A stretch of DNA of 64,000 nucleotides from Petrolisthes cinctipes (lineage: Eukaryota; Arthropoda; Malacostraca; Decapoda; Porcellanidae). The notes beneath the pieces are model-generated. The model saw only the letters and a list, made by a program, of their open reading frames with translations, was not told the origin of the DNA and did not search any database. The translations under genes were made by a program, and so were the position numbers. Of the stretch, positions 11,237-22,756 are shown in pieces; position 1 is the stretch's first letter; each line of letters starts with the position of its first letter. The stretch covers positions 558,001 through 622,000 of the forward strand of contig JAWQEG010000723.1 in the NCBI GenBank assembly GCA_033782935.1, read 5' to 3'.

Positions 11237-13387
11237 TTAGCATGTTTTTAGCCTATATTTTGAAAATATTCTAGCACTGAGTAGGCATGTACAAATTGCT
11301 TCTGGGACCCCAAAATATTGAATTTTCGGGTGTTTTGAGCCTGAATTTGAGATATAAACGGGTACAGAAGATACATGCACATATTGACTTTGGGCATCTA
11401 AAATATCGATTTTCAGCATGTTTTGGGCCTGTATTTTGAAAATACTCTAACACGGAGTAGGCATGTACAGATACCTTCTGGGACCTCTAAATATCGAATT
11501 TTCGGGTGTTTTGGGACTGAAATTGAGATATCGATTTTTTGGCACCTAAAATGTCGATGTTTAGCATGTTTTTAGCCTATATTTTGAAAATATTCTAGCA
11601 CTGTGTAGGCATGTACAGATTGCTTCTGGGACCCCAAAATATTGAATTTTCGGGTGTTTTGAGCCTGAATTTGAGATATAAACGTGTACAGAAGATACAT
11701 GCACATATTGACTTTGGGCATCTTAAATATCGATTTTCAGCATGTTTTGGGCCTGTATTTTGAAAATACTCTAACACTGAGTAGGCATGTACAGATTGCT
11801 TCTGGGACCCCAAAATATTGAATTTTCGGGTGTTTTGAGCCTGAATTTGAGATATAAACGGGTACAGAAGATGCATGCACATATCGACTTTTGTGCACCT
11901 AAAAGATCGATTTTCAGTATGTTTTGAGCATGTATTTTGAAAATACTCTAACACGGAGAAGGCATGTACAGATCGCTTCTGGGACCCCTAAATATCGAAT
12001 TTTCGGGTGTTTTGAGCCTGAATTTGAGATATCGACTTTTTGGCACCTAAAAGATCGATTTTTAGCATGTTTTTAGCCTATATTTTGAAAATATTCTAGC
12101 ACTGAGTTGGCATGTACAGATTGCTTCTGGGACCCCAAAATATTGAATTTTCGGGTGTTTTGAGCCTGAATTTGAGATATAAACGTGTACAGAAGATACA
12201 TGCACATATTGACTTTGGGCATCTAAAATATCGATTTTCAGCATGTTTTGGGCCTGTATTTTGAAAATACTCTAGCACTGAGTAGGCATGTACAGATTGC
12301 TTCTGGGACCCCAAAATATTGAATTTTCGTGTGTTTTGAGCCTGAATTTGAGATATAAACGGGTACTGAAGATGCATGCACATATCGACTTTTGTGCACC
12401 TAAAAGATCGATTTTCAGTATGTTTTGAGCATGTATTTTGAAAATACTCTAACACGGAGTAGGCATGTACAGATCGCTTCTGGGACCCCTAAATATCGAA
12501 TTTTCGAGTGTTTTGGGACTGAATTTGAGATATCGACTTTTTGGCACCTAAAAGATCGATTTTTAGCATGTTTTTAGCCTATATTTTGAAAATATTCTAG
12601 CACTGAGTAGGCATGTACAAATTGCTTCTGGGACCCCAAAATATTGAATTTTCGGGTGTTTTGAGCCTGAATTTGAGATATAAACGGGTACAGAAGATAC
12701 ATGCACATATTGACTTTGGGCATCTAAAATATCGATTTTCAGCATGTTTTGGGCCTGTATTTTGAAAATACTCTAACACGGAGTAGGCATGTACAGATCG
12801 CTTCTGGAACCCCTAAATATCGAATTTTCGGGTGTTTTGGGACTGAATTTGAGATATCGACTTTTTGGCACCTAAATGATCGATTTTTAGCATATTTTTA
12901 TCCTATATTTTGAAAATATTCTAGCACTGAGTAGGCATGTACAGATTGCTTCTGGGACCCCAAAATATTGAATTTTCGGGTGCTTTGAGCCTGAATTTGA
13001 GATATAAACGGGTACAGAAGATACATGCACATATTGACTTTGGGCACCAAAAATATCGATTTTCAGCATGTTTTGGGCCTGAATTTTGAAAATACTCTAA
13101 CACGGAGTAGGCATGTACAGATTGCTTCTGGGACCCCAAAATATTGAATTTTCGGGTGTTTTGAGCCTGAATTTGAGATATAAACGGGTACAGAAGATGC
13201 ATGCACATATCGACTTTTGTGCACCTAAAAGATCGATTTTCAGTATGTTTTGAGCATGTATTTTGAAAATACTCTAACACGGAGAAGGCATGTACAGATC
13301 GCTTCTGGGACCCCTAGATATCGAATTTTCGGGTGTTTTGAGCCTGAATTTGAGATATCGACTTTTTGGCACCTAAAAGATCGATTT
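10736..13387 (+). repeat. 1326-bp block in two tandem copies
   Basis: 10736-12061 and 12062-13387 each consist of 501, 324 and 501 bp. The first two sub-units of each copy share rare marks: gagttggcatg, gatataaacgtgtac, ttcgagtgttttggg and gtacaaattgc. The third sub-units differ (A1 in copy one, A2 in copy two), so one boundary lies inside the block. Confidence 0.75.
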
Positions 13388-16300
13388 TTAGCATGTTTTT
13401 AGCCTATATTTTGAAAATATTCTAGCACTGAGTTGGCATGTACAGATTGCTTCTGGGACCCCAAAATATTGAATTTTCGGGTGTTTTGAGCCTGAATTTG
13501 AGATATAAACGAGTACAGAAGATACATGCACATATTGACTTTGGGCATCTAAAATATCGATTTTCAGCATGTTTTGGGCCTGTATTTTAAAAATACTCTA
13601 ACACGGAGTAGGCATGTACAGATACCTTCTGGGACCTCTAAATATCGAATTTTCGGGTGTTTTGGGACTGAAATTGAGATATCGATTTTTTGGCACCTAA
13701 AATGTCGATGTTTAGCATGTTTTTAGCCTATATTTTGAAAATATTCTAGCACTGTGTAGGCATGTACAGATTGCTTCTGGGACCCCAAAATATTGAATTT
13801 TCGGGTGTTTTGAGCCTGAATTTGAGATATAAACGTGTACAGAAGATACATGCACATATTGACTTTGGGCATCTTAAATATCGATTTTCAGCATGTTTTG
13901 GGCCTGTATTTTGAAAATACTCTAACACTGAGTAGGCATGTACAGATTGCTTCTGGGACCCCAAAATATTGAATTTTCGGGTGTTTTGAGCCTGAATTTG
14001 AGATATAAACGGGTACTGAAGATGCATGCACATATCGACTTTTGTGCACCTAACAGATCGATTGTCAGTATGTTTTGAGCATTTATTTTGAAAATACTCT
14101 AACACGGAGTAGGCATGTACAGATCGCTTCTGGGACCCCTAAATATCGAATTTTCGGGTGTTTTGGGACTGAATTTGAGATATCGACTTTTTGGCACCTA
14201 AACGATCGATTTTTAGCATGTTTTTAGCCTGTATTTTGAAAATATTCTAGCACTGAGTTGGCATGTACAGATTGCTTCTGGGACCCCAAAATATTGAATT
14301 TTCGGGTGTTTTGAGCCTGAATTTGAGATATAAACGGGTACAGAAGATGCATGCACATATCGACTTCTGGGCACCTAAAAGATCGATTTTCAGTATGTTT
14401 TGAGCATGTATTTTGAAAATACTCTAACACGGAGTAGGCATGTACAGATCGCTTCTGGGACCCCTAAATATCGAATTTTCGGGTGTTTTGGGACTGAATT
14501 TGAGATATCGACTTTTTGGCACCTAAAAGATCGATTTTTAGCATGTTTTTAGCCTATATTTTGAAAATATTCTAGCACTTAGTAGGCATGTACAGATTGC
14601 TTCTGGGACCCCAAAATATTGAATTTTCGGGTGTTTTGAGCCTGAATTTGAGATATAAACGGGTACAGAAGATACATGCACATATTGACTTTGGGCACCA
14701 AAAATATCGATTTTCAGCATGTTTTGGACCTGAATTTTGAAAATACTCTAACACGGAGTAGGCATGTACAGATCGCTTCTGGGACCCCAAAATATTGAAT
14801 TTTCGGGTGTTTAGGGCCAGAATTTGAGATATAAATGGGTACAGAAGATGCATGCACATATCGACTTTTGTGCACCTAAAAGATCGATTTTCAGTATGTT
14901 TTGGGCCTGAATTTTGAAAATACTCTAACACGGAGTAGGCATGTACAGATACCTTCTGGGACCTCTAAATATCGAATTTTCGGGTGGTATGGGACTGAAA
15001 TTGAGATATCGACTTTTTGGCACCTAAAATGTCGATTTTTAGCATGTTTTTAGCCTATATTTTGAAAATATTCTAGCACTGAGTAGGCATGTACAGATTG
15101 CTTCTGGGACCCCAAAATATTGAATTTTCGGGTGTTTTGAGCCTGAATTTGAGATATAAACGGGTACAGAAGATACATGCACATATTGACTTTGGGCACC
15201 AAAAATATCGATTTTCAGCATGTTTTGGGCCTGAATTTTGAAAATACTCTAACACGGAGTAGGCATGTACAGATCGCTTCTGGGACCCCAAAATATTGAA
15301 TTTTCGGGTGTTTAGGGCCAGAATTTGAGATATAAACGGGTACAGAAGATGCATGCACATATCGACTTTTGGGCACCTAAAAGATCGATTTTCAGTATGT
15401 TTTGAGCATGTATTTTGAAAATACTCTAACACGGAGAAGGCATGTACAGATCGCTTCTGGGACCCCTAAATATCGAATTTTCGGGTGTTTTGAGCCTGAA
15501 TTTGAGATATCGACTTTTTGGCACCTAAAAAAAGATTTTTAGCATGTTTTTAGCCTATATTTTGAAAATATTCTAGCTCTGTGTAGGCATGTACAGATTG
15601 CTTCTGGGACCCCAAAATATTGAATTTTCGGGTGTTTTGAGCCTGAATTTGAGATATAAACGTGTACAGAAGATACATGCACATATTGACTTTGGGCATC
15701 TTAAATATCGATTTTCAGCATGTTTTGGGCCTATATTTTGAAAATACTCTAACACTGAGTAGGCATGTACAGATTGCTTCTGGGACCCCAAAATATTGAA
15801 TTTTCGGGTGTTTTGAGCCTGAATTTGAGATATAAACGGGTACTGAAGATGCATGCACATATCGACTTTTGTGCACCTAACAGATCGATTTTCAGTATGT
15901 TTTGAGCATTTATTTTGAAAATACTCTAACACGGAGTAGGCATGTACAGATCGCTTCTGGGACCCCTAAATATCGAATTTTCGGGTGTTTTGGGACTGAA
16001 TTTGAGATATCGACTTTTTGGCACCTAAAAGATCGATTTTTAGCATGTTTTTAGCCTGTATTTTGAAAATATTCTAGCACTGAGTTGGCATGTACAGATT
16101 GCTTCTGGGACCCCAAAATATTGAATTTTCGGGTGTTTTGAGCCTGAATTTGAGATATAAACGGGTACAGAAGATGCATGCACATATCGACTTCTGGGCA
16201 CCTAAAAGATCGATTTTCAGTATGTTTTTGGCCTGTATTTTGAAAATACTCTAACACGGAGTAGGCATGTACAGATACCTTCTAGGACCTCTAAATATCG

Positions 16301-17200
16301 AATTTTCGGGTGTTTTGGGACTGAATTTGAGATATCGACTTTTTGGCACCTAAAATGTCGATTTTTAGCATGTTTTTAGCCTATATTTTGAAAATATTCT
16401 AGCACTGTGTAGGCATGTACAGATTGCTTCTGGGACCCCAAAATATTGAATTTTCGGGTGTTTTGAGCCTGAATTTGAGATATAAACGGGTACAGAAGAT
16501 ACATGCACATATTTACTTTGGGCATCTAAAATATCGATTTTCAGCATGTTTTGGGCCTGTATTTTGAAAATACTTAACACTGAGTAGGCATGTACAGATT
16601 GCTTCTGGGACCCCAAAATATTGAATTTTCGGGTGTTTTGAGCCTGAATTTGAGATATAAACGGGTACTGAAGATGCATGCACATATCGACTTTTGTGCA
16701 CCTAAAAGATCGATTTTCAGTATGTTTTGAGCATGTATTTTGAAAATACTCTAACACGGAGTAGGCATGTACAGATCGCTTCTGGGATCCTTAATTATCG
16801 AATTTTCGGGTGTTTTGGGACTGAATTTGAGATATCGACTTTTTGGCACCTAAAAGATCGATTTTTAGCATGTTTTGAGCATGTATTTTGAAAATACTCT
16901 AACACGGAGTAGGCATGTACAGATCGCTTCTGGGACCCCAAAATGTCGAATTTTCGGGTGTTTTGAGCCTGAATTTGAGATATAAACGGGTACTGAAGAT
17001 GCATGCACATATCGACTTTTGTGCACCTAAAAGATCGATTTTCAGAATGTTTTGAGCATGTATTTTGAAAATACTCTAACACGGAGTAGGCATGTACAGA
17101 TCGCTTCTGGGACCCCTAAATATCGAATTTTCGGGTGTTTTCGGACTGAATTTGAGATATCGATATTTTGGCACCTAAAAGATCGATTTATAGCATGTTT
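13388..17200 (+). repeat. Mixed segment with a 1827-bp block repeat
   Basis: About 13.7-14.5 kb reappears at 15.5-16.3 kb, offset 1827 bp (13746 with 15573, 14224 with 16051). Shared marks are ctaacagatcg, gagcatttattttg, ttaaatatcg and gacttctgggcac. A 2-bp loss near 16573 (aatacttaacactg) breaks one unit. Confidence 0.7.
15121..15296 (+). repeat. Two adjacent 88-bp half-units showing the internal dimer structure
   Basis: The segments 15121-15208 and 15209-15296 are each exactly 88 bp and align without gaps. Both share gcctgaattt at the same offset (21-30), a tgtttt core before it, an acat/catg block near offset 56-66, and a closing gggc/ggga..cc..aaatat. By hand I count 57 identities in 88 positions. 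The 176-bp monomer is therefore an old duplication of an 88-bp unit. Confidence 0.85.
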
Positions 17201-18740
17201 TCAGCCTATATTTTGAAAATATACTAGCACTGTACAAATTGCTTCTGGGACCCCAAAATATTGAATTTTCGGGTGTTTTGAGCCTGAATTTGAGATATAA
17301 ACGGGTACAGAAGATACATGCACATATTGACTTTGGGCACCAAAAATATCGATTTTCAGCATTTTTGGGCCTGAATTTTGAAAATACTCTAACACGGAGT
17401 AGGCATGTACAGATCGCTTCTGGGACCCCAAAATATCGAATTTTCGGGTGTTTAGGGCCAGAATTTGAGATATAAACGGGTACAGAAGATGCATGCACAT
17501 ATCGACTTTTGGGCACCTAAAAGATCGATTTTCAGTATGTTTTTGGCCTGTATTTTGAAAATACTCTAACACGGAGTAGGCATGTACAGATACCTTCTGG
17601 GACCTCTAAGTATCGAATTTTCGGGTGGTATGGGACTGAATTTGAGATATCGATTTTTTGGCACCTATAATATCGATTTTTAGCATGTTTTTAGCCTATA
17701 TTTTGAAAATATTCTAGCACTGGTTAGGCATGTACAGAATGCTTCTGGGACCCCAAAATATTGAATTTTCGGGTGTTTTGAGCCTGAATTTGAGATATAA
17801 ACGGGTACTGAATATGCATGCACATATCGACTTTTGTGCACCTAAAAGATCGATTTTCAGTATGTTTTGAGCATGTATTTTGAAAATACTCTAACACGGA
17901 GTAGGCATGTACAGATCGCTTCTGGGACCCCTAAATATCGAATTTTCGGGTGTTTTGGGACTGAATTTGAGATATCGACTTTTTGGCACCTAAAATATCG
18001 ATTTTTAGCATGTTTTTAGCCTATATTTTGAAAATATTCTAGCACTGAGTAGGCATGTACAGATTGCTTCTGGGACCCCAAAATATTGAATTTTCGGGTG
18101 TTTTGAGCCTGAATTTGAGATATGAACGGGTACAGAAGATACATGCACATATTGACTTTTGGGCACCTAAAAGATCGATTTTCAGTATGTTTTTGGCCTG
18201 TAATTTGAAAATACTCTAACACGGGATAGGCATGTACAGATACCTTCTGGGACCTCTAAATATCGAATTTTCGGGTGTTTTGGGACTGAATTTGAGATAT
18301 CGATTTTTTTTGGCACCTAAAATGTCGATTTTTAGCATGTTTTTAGCCTATATTTTGAAAATATTCTAGCACTGTGTAGGCATGTACAGATTGCTTCTGG
18401 GACCCCAAAATATTGAATTTTCGGGTGTTTTGAGCCTGAATTTGAGATATAAACGGGTACAGAAGATACATGCACATATTGACTTTGGGCATCTAAAATA
18501 TCGATTTTCAGCATGTTTTGGGCCTGTATTTTGAAAATACTCTAACACTGAGTAGGCATGTACAGATTGCTTCTGGGACCCCAAAATATTGAATTTTCGG
18601 GTGTTTTGAGCCTGAATTTGAGATATAAACGGGTACTGAAGATGCATGCACATATCGACTTTTGTGCACCTAAAAGATCGATTTTCAGTATGTTTTGAGC
18701 ATGTATTTTGAAAATACTCTAACACGGAGTAGGCATGTAC
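17201..18740 (+). repeat. Long-range copy of the 1.3-2.8 kb segment (offset about 15.94 kb)
   Basis: The order of unit types and rare marks at about 17.24-18.73 kb follows that at about 1.30-2.79 kb: ggtggtatggg, cacctataatatcg, tactgaatatgcatg, then a B-C dimer and an A1 trimer. Offsets are 15,935 bp for the dimer and 15,937 bp for the trimer. The 2-bp step matches two extra T in the T run near 18303-18310. The copy here starts next to the first C monomer lacking agtaggcatg (17230). Confidence 0.7.
17221..17245 (+). repeat. First C monomer lacking agtaggcatg (C-minus-10 variant)
   Basis: Here tagcactgtacaaattg replaces the usual tagcactg-agtaggcatg-tacagattg, a 10-bp loss between two 'tg' dinucleotides. 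The same junction occurs with ctgtac starting at 17230, 28720, 31216, 31841, 32791, 33723, 37006, 39634, 42953, 45947, 48293, 53468, 55461, 58628, 60122, 62116 and 63285. I saw none before 17230. It marks a derived C subfamily of about 138 bp. Confidence 0.8.
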
Positions 18741-18832
18741 AGATCGCTTCTGGGACCCCTAAATATCGAATTTTCGGGTGTTTTGGGACTGAATTTGAGA
18801 TATCGACTTTTTGGCACCTAAAAGATCGATTT

Positions 18833-19657
18833 TTAGCATGTTTTTAGCCTATATTTTGAAAATATTCTAGCACTGAGTAGGCATGTACAGATTGCTTCTG
18901 GGACCCCAAAATATTGAATTTTCGGGTGTTTTGAGCCTGAATTTGAGATATAAACGGGTACAGAAGATACATGCACATATTGACTTTGGGCACCAAAAAT
19001 ATCGATTTTCAGCATGTTTTGGACCTGAATTTTGAAAATACTCTAACACGGAGTAGGCATGTACAGATCGCTTCTGGGACCCCAAAATATTGAATTTTCG
19101 GGTGTTTAGGGCCAGAATTTGAGATATAAATGGGTACAGAAGATGCATGCACATATCGACTTTTGTGCACCTAAAAGATCGATTTTCAGTATGTTTTGGG
19201 CCTGAATTTTGAAAATACTCTAACACGGAGTAGGCATGTACAGATACCTTCTGGGACCTCTAAATATCGAATTTTCGGGTGGTATGGGACTGAAATTGAG
19301 ATATCGACTTTTTGGCACCTAAAATGTCGATTTTTAGCATGTTTTTAGCCTATATTTTGAAAATATTCTAGCACTGAGTAGGCATGTACAGATTGCTTCT
19401 GGGACCCCAAAATATTGAATTTTCGGGTGTTTTGAGCCTGAATTTGAGATATAAACGGGTACAGAAGATACATGCACATATTGACTTTGGGCACCAAAAA
19501 TATCGATTTTCAGCATGTTTTGGGCCTGAATTTTGAAAATACTCTAACACGGAGTAGGAATGTACAGATACCTTCTGGGACCTCTAAATATCGAATTTTC
19601 GGGTGTTTTGGGACTGAATTTGAGATATCGATTTTTTGGCACCTAAAATGTCGATGT
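18833..19657 (+). repeat. Copy of the 14.5-15.4 kb segment (offset 4295 bp) ending in an A-C dimer
   Basis: 14538, 14572 and 15039 correspond to 18833, 18867 and 19334 at a constant 4295 bp. Shared private marks include ttttggacctgaatttt, ataaatgggtac and ggtggtatgggactgaaat. The match ends inside the second unit, where 19334-19657 continues as a 324-bp A2-C2 dimer instead of a trimer. Confidence 0.7.
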
Positions 19658-20158
19658 TTAGCATGTTTTTAGCCTATATTTTGAAAATATTCTAGCACTG
19701 TGTAGGCATGTACAGATTGCTTCTGGGACCCCAAAATATTGAATTTTCGGGTGTTTTGAGCCTGAATTTGAGATATAAACGTGTACAGAAGATACATGCA
19801 CATATTGACTTTGGGCATCTAAAATATCGATTTTCAGCATGTTTTGGGCCTGTATTTTGAAAATACTCTAACACTGAGTAGGCATGTACAGATTGCTTCT
19901 GGGACCCCAAAATATTGAATTTTCGGGTGTTTTGAGCCTGAATTTGAGATATAAACGGGTACTGAAGATGCATGCACATATCGACTTTTGTGCACCTAAA
20001 AGATCGATTTTCAGTATGTTTTGAGCATGTATTTTGAAAATACTCTAACACGGAGTAGGCATGTACAGATCGCTTCTGGGACCCCTAAATATCGAATTTT
20101 CGGGTGTTTTGGGACTGAATTTGAGAAATCGACTTTTTGGCACCTAAAAGATCGATTT

Positions 20159-22756
20159 TTAGCATGTTTTTAGCCTATATTTTGAAAATATTCTAGCACT
20201 GAGTAGGCATGTACAAATTGCTTCTGGGACCCCAAAATATTGAATTTTCGGGTGTTTTGAGCCTGAATTTGAGATATAAACGGGTACAGAAGATACATGC
20301 ACATATTGACTTTGGGCATCTGAAATATCGATTTTCAGCATGTTTTGGGCCTGTATTTTGAAAATACTCTAACACGGAGTAGGCATGTACAGATACCTTC
20401 TGGGACCTCTAAATATCGAATTTTCGGGTGTTTTGGGACTGAATTTGAGATATCGATTTTTTGGCACCTAAAATGTCGATTTTTAGCATGTTTTTAGCCT
20501 ATATTTTGAAAATATTCTAGCACTGTGTAGGCATGTACAGATTGCTTCTGGGACCCCAAAATATTGAATTTTCGGGTGTTTTGAGCCTGAATTTGAGATA
20601 TAAACGGGTACTGAAGATGCATGCACATATCGACTTTTGTGCACCTAACAGATCGATTTTCAGTATGTTTTGAGCATGTATTTTGAAAATACTCTAACAC
20701 GGAGTATTCATGTACAGATCGCTTCTGGGACCCCTAAATATCGAATTTTCGGGTGTTTTGGGACTGAATTGGAGATATCGACTTTTTGGCACCTAAAAGA
20801 TCGATTTTTAGCATGTTTTTAGCCTATATTTTGAAAATATTCTAGCACTGAGTTGGCATGTACAGATTGCTTCTGGGACCCCAAAATATTGAATTTTCGG
20901 GTGTTTTGAGCCTGAATTTGAGATATAAACGGGTACAGAAGATGCATGCACATATCAACTTCTGGGCACCTAAAAGATCGATTTTCAGTATGTTTTTGGC
21001 CTGTATTTTGAAAATACTCTAACACGGAGTAGGCATGTACAGATACCTTCTAGGACCTCTAAATATCGAATTTTCGGGTGTTTTGGGACTGAATTTGAGA
21101 TATCGATTTTTTGGCACCTAAAAGATCGATTTTTAGCATGTTTTTAGCCTATATTTTGAAAATATTCTAGCACTGAGTAGGCATGTACAGATTGCTTCTG
21201 GGACCCCAAAATATTGAATTTTCGGGTGTTTTGAGCCTGAATTTGAGATATAAACAGGTACAGAAGATACATGCACATATTGACTTTTGGGCACCTAAAA
21301 GACCGATTTTCAGTATGTTTTTGGCCTGTATTTTGAAAATACTCTAACACGGGATAGGCATGTACAGATACCTTCTGGGACCTCTAAATATCGAATTTTC
21401 GGGTGTTTTGGGACTGAATTTGAGATATCGATTTTTTGGCACCTAAAATGTCGATTTTTAGCATGTTTTTAGCCTATATTTTGAAAATATTCTAGCACTG
21501 TGTAGGCATGTACAGATTGCTTCTGGGACACCAAAATATTGAATTTTAGGGTGTTTTGAGCCTGAATTTGAGATATAAACGGGTACTGAAGATGCATGCA
21601 CATATCGACTTTTGTGCACCTAAAAGATCGATTTTCAGTATGTTTTGAGCATGTATTTTGAAAATACTCTAACACGGAGTAGGCATGTACAGATCGCTTC
21701 TGGGACCCCTAAATATCGAATTTTCGGGTGTTTTAGGACTGAATTTGAGATATCGACTTTTTGGCACCTAAAAGATCGATTTTTAGCATGTTTTTAGCCT
21801 ATATTTTGAAAATATTCTAGCACTGAGTAGGCATGTACAAATTGCTTCTGGGACCCCAAAATATTGAATTTTCGGGTGTTTTGAGCCTGAATTTGAGATA
21901 TAAACGGGTACAGAAGATACATGCACATATTGACTTTGGGCATCTGAAATATCGATTTTCAGCATGTTTTGGGCCTGTATTTTGAAAATACTCTAACACG
22001 GAGTAGGCATGTACAGATACCTTCTGGGACCTCTAAATATCGAATTTTCGGGTGTTTTGGGACTGAATTTGAGATATCGATTTTTTGGCACCTAAAATGT
22101 CGATTTTTAGCATGTTTTTAGCCTATATTTTGAAAATATTCTAGCACTGTGTAGGCATGTACAGATTGCTTCTGGGACCCCAAAATATTGAATTTTCGGG
22201 TGTTTTGAGCCTGAATTTGAGATATAAACGGGTACTGAAGATGCATGCACATATCGACTTTTGTGCACCTAACAGATCGATTTTCAGTATGTTTTGAGCA
22301 TGTATTTTGAAAATACTCTAACACGGAGTATTCATGTACAGATCGCTTCTGGGACCCCTAAATATCGAATTTTCGGGTGTTTTGGGACTGAATTGGAGAT
22401 ATCGACTTTTTGGCACCTAAAAGATCGATTTTTAGCATGTTTTTAGCCTATATTTTGAAAATATTCTAGCACTGAGTTGGCATGTACAGATTGCTTCTGG
22501 GACCCCAAAATATTGAATTTTCGGGTGTTTTGAGCCTGAATTTGAGATATAAACGGGTACTGAAGATGCATGCACATATCAACTTCTGGGCACCTAAAAG
22601 ATCGATTTTCAGTATGTTTTTGGCCTGTATTTTGAAAATACTCTAACACGGAGTAGGCATGTACAGATACCTTCTAGGACCTCTAAATATCGAATTTTCG
22701 GGTGTTTTGGGACTGAATTTGAGATATCGATTTTTTGGCACCTAAAATGTCGATTT
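20159..22756 (+). repeat. Dimer-rich segment with a 1624-bp repeat
   Basis: From 20159 the units are one A-C dimer (324) and four B-C dimers (325 each), totalling 1624 bp. At 21783 the series restarts (324, 325, 325) before a trimer at 22757. The rare mark ggagtattcatg at 20701 recurs at 22325, exactly 1624 bp later, as do aattggagatatcg and catatcaacttctggg. This is the longest stretch without an intact 501-bp trimer. Confidence 0.8.
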
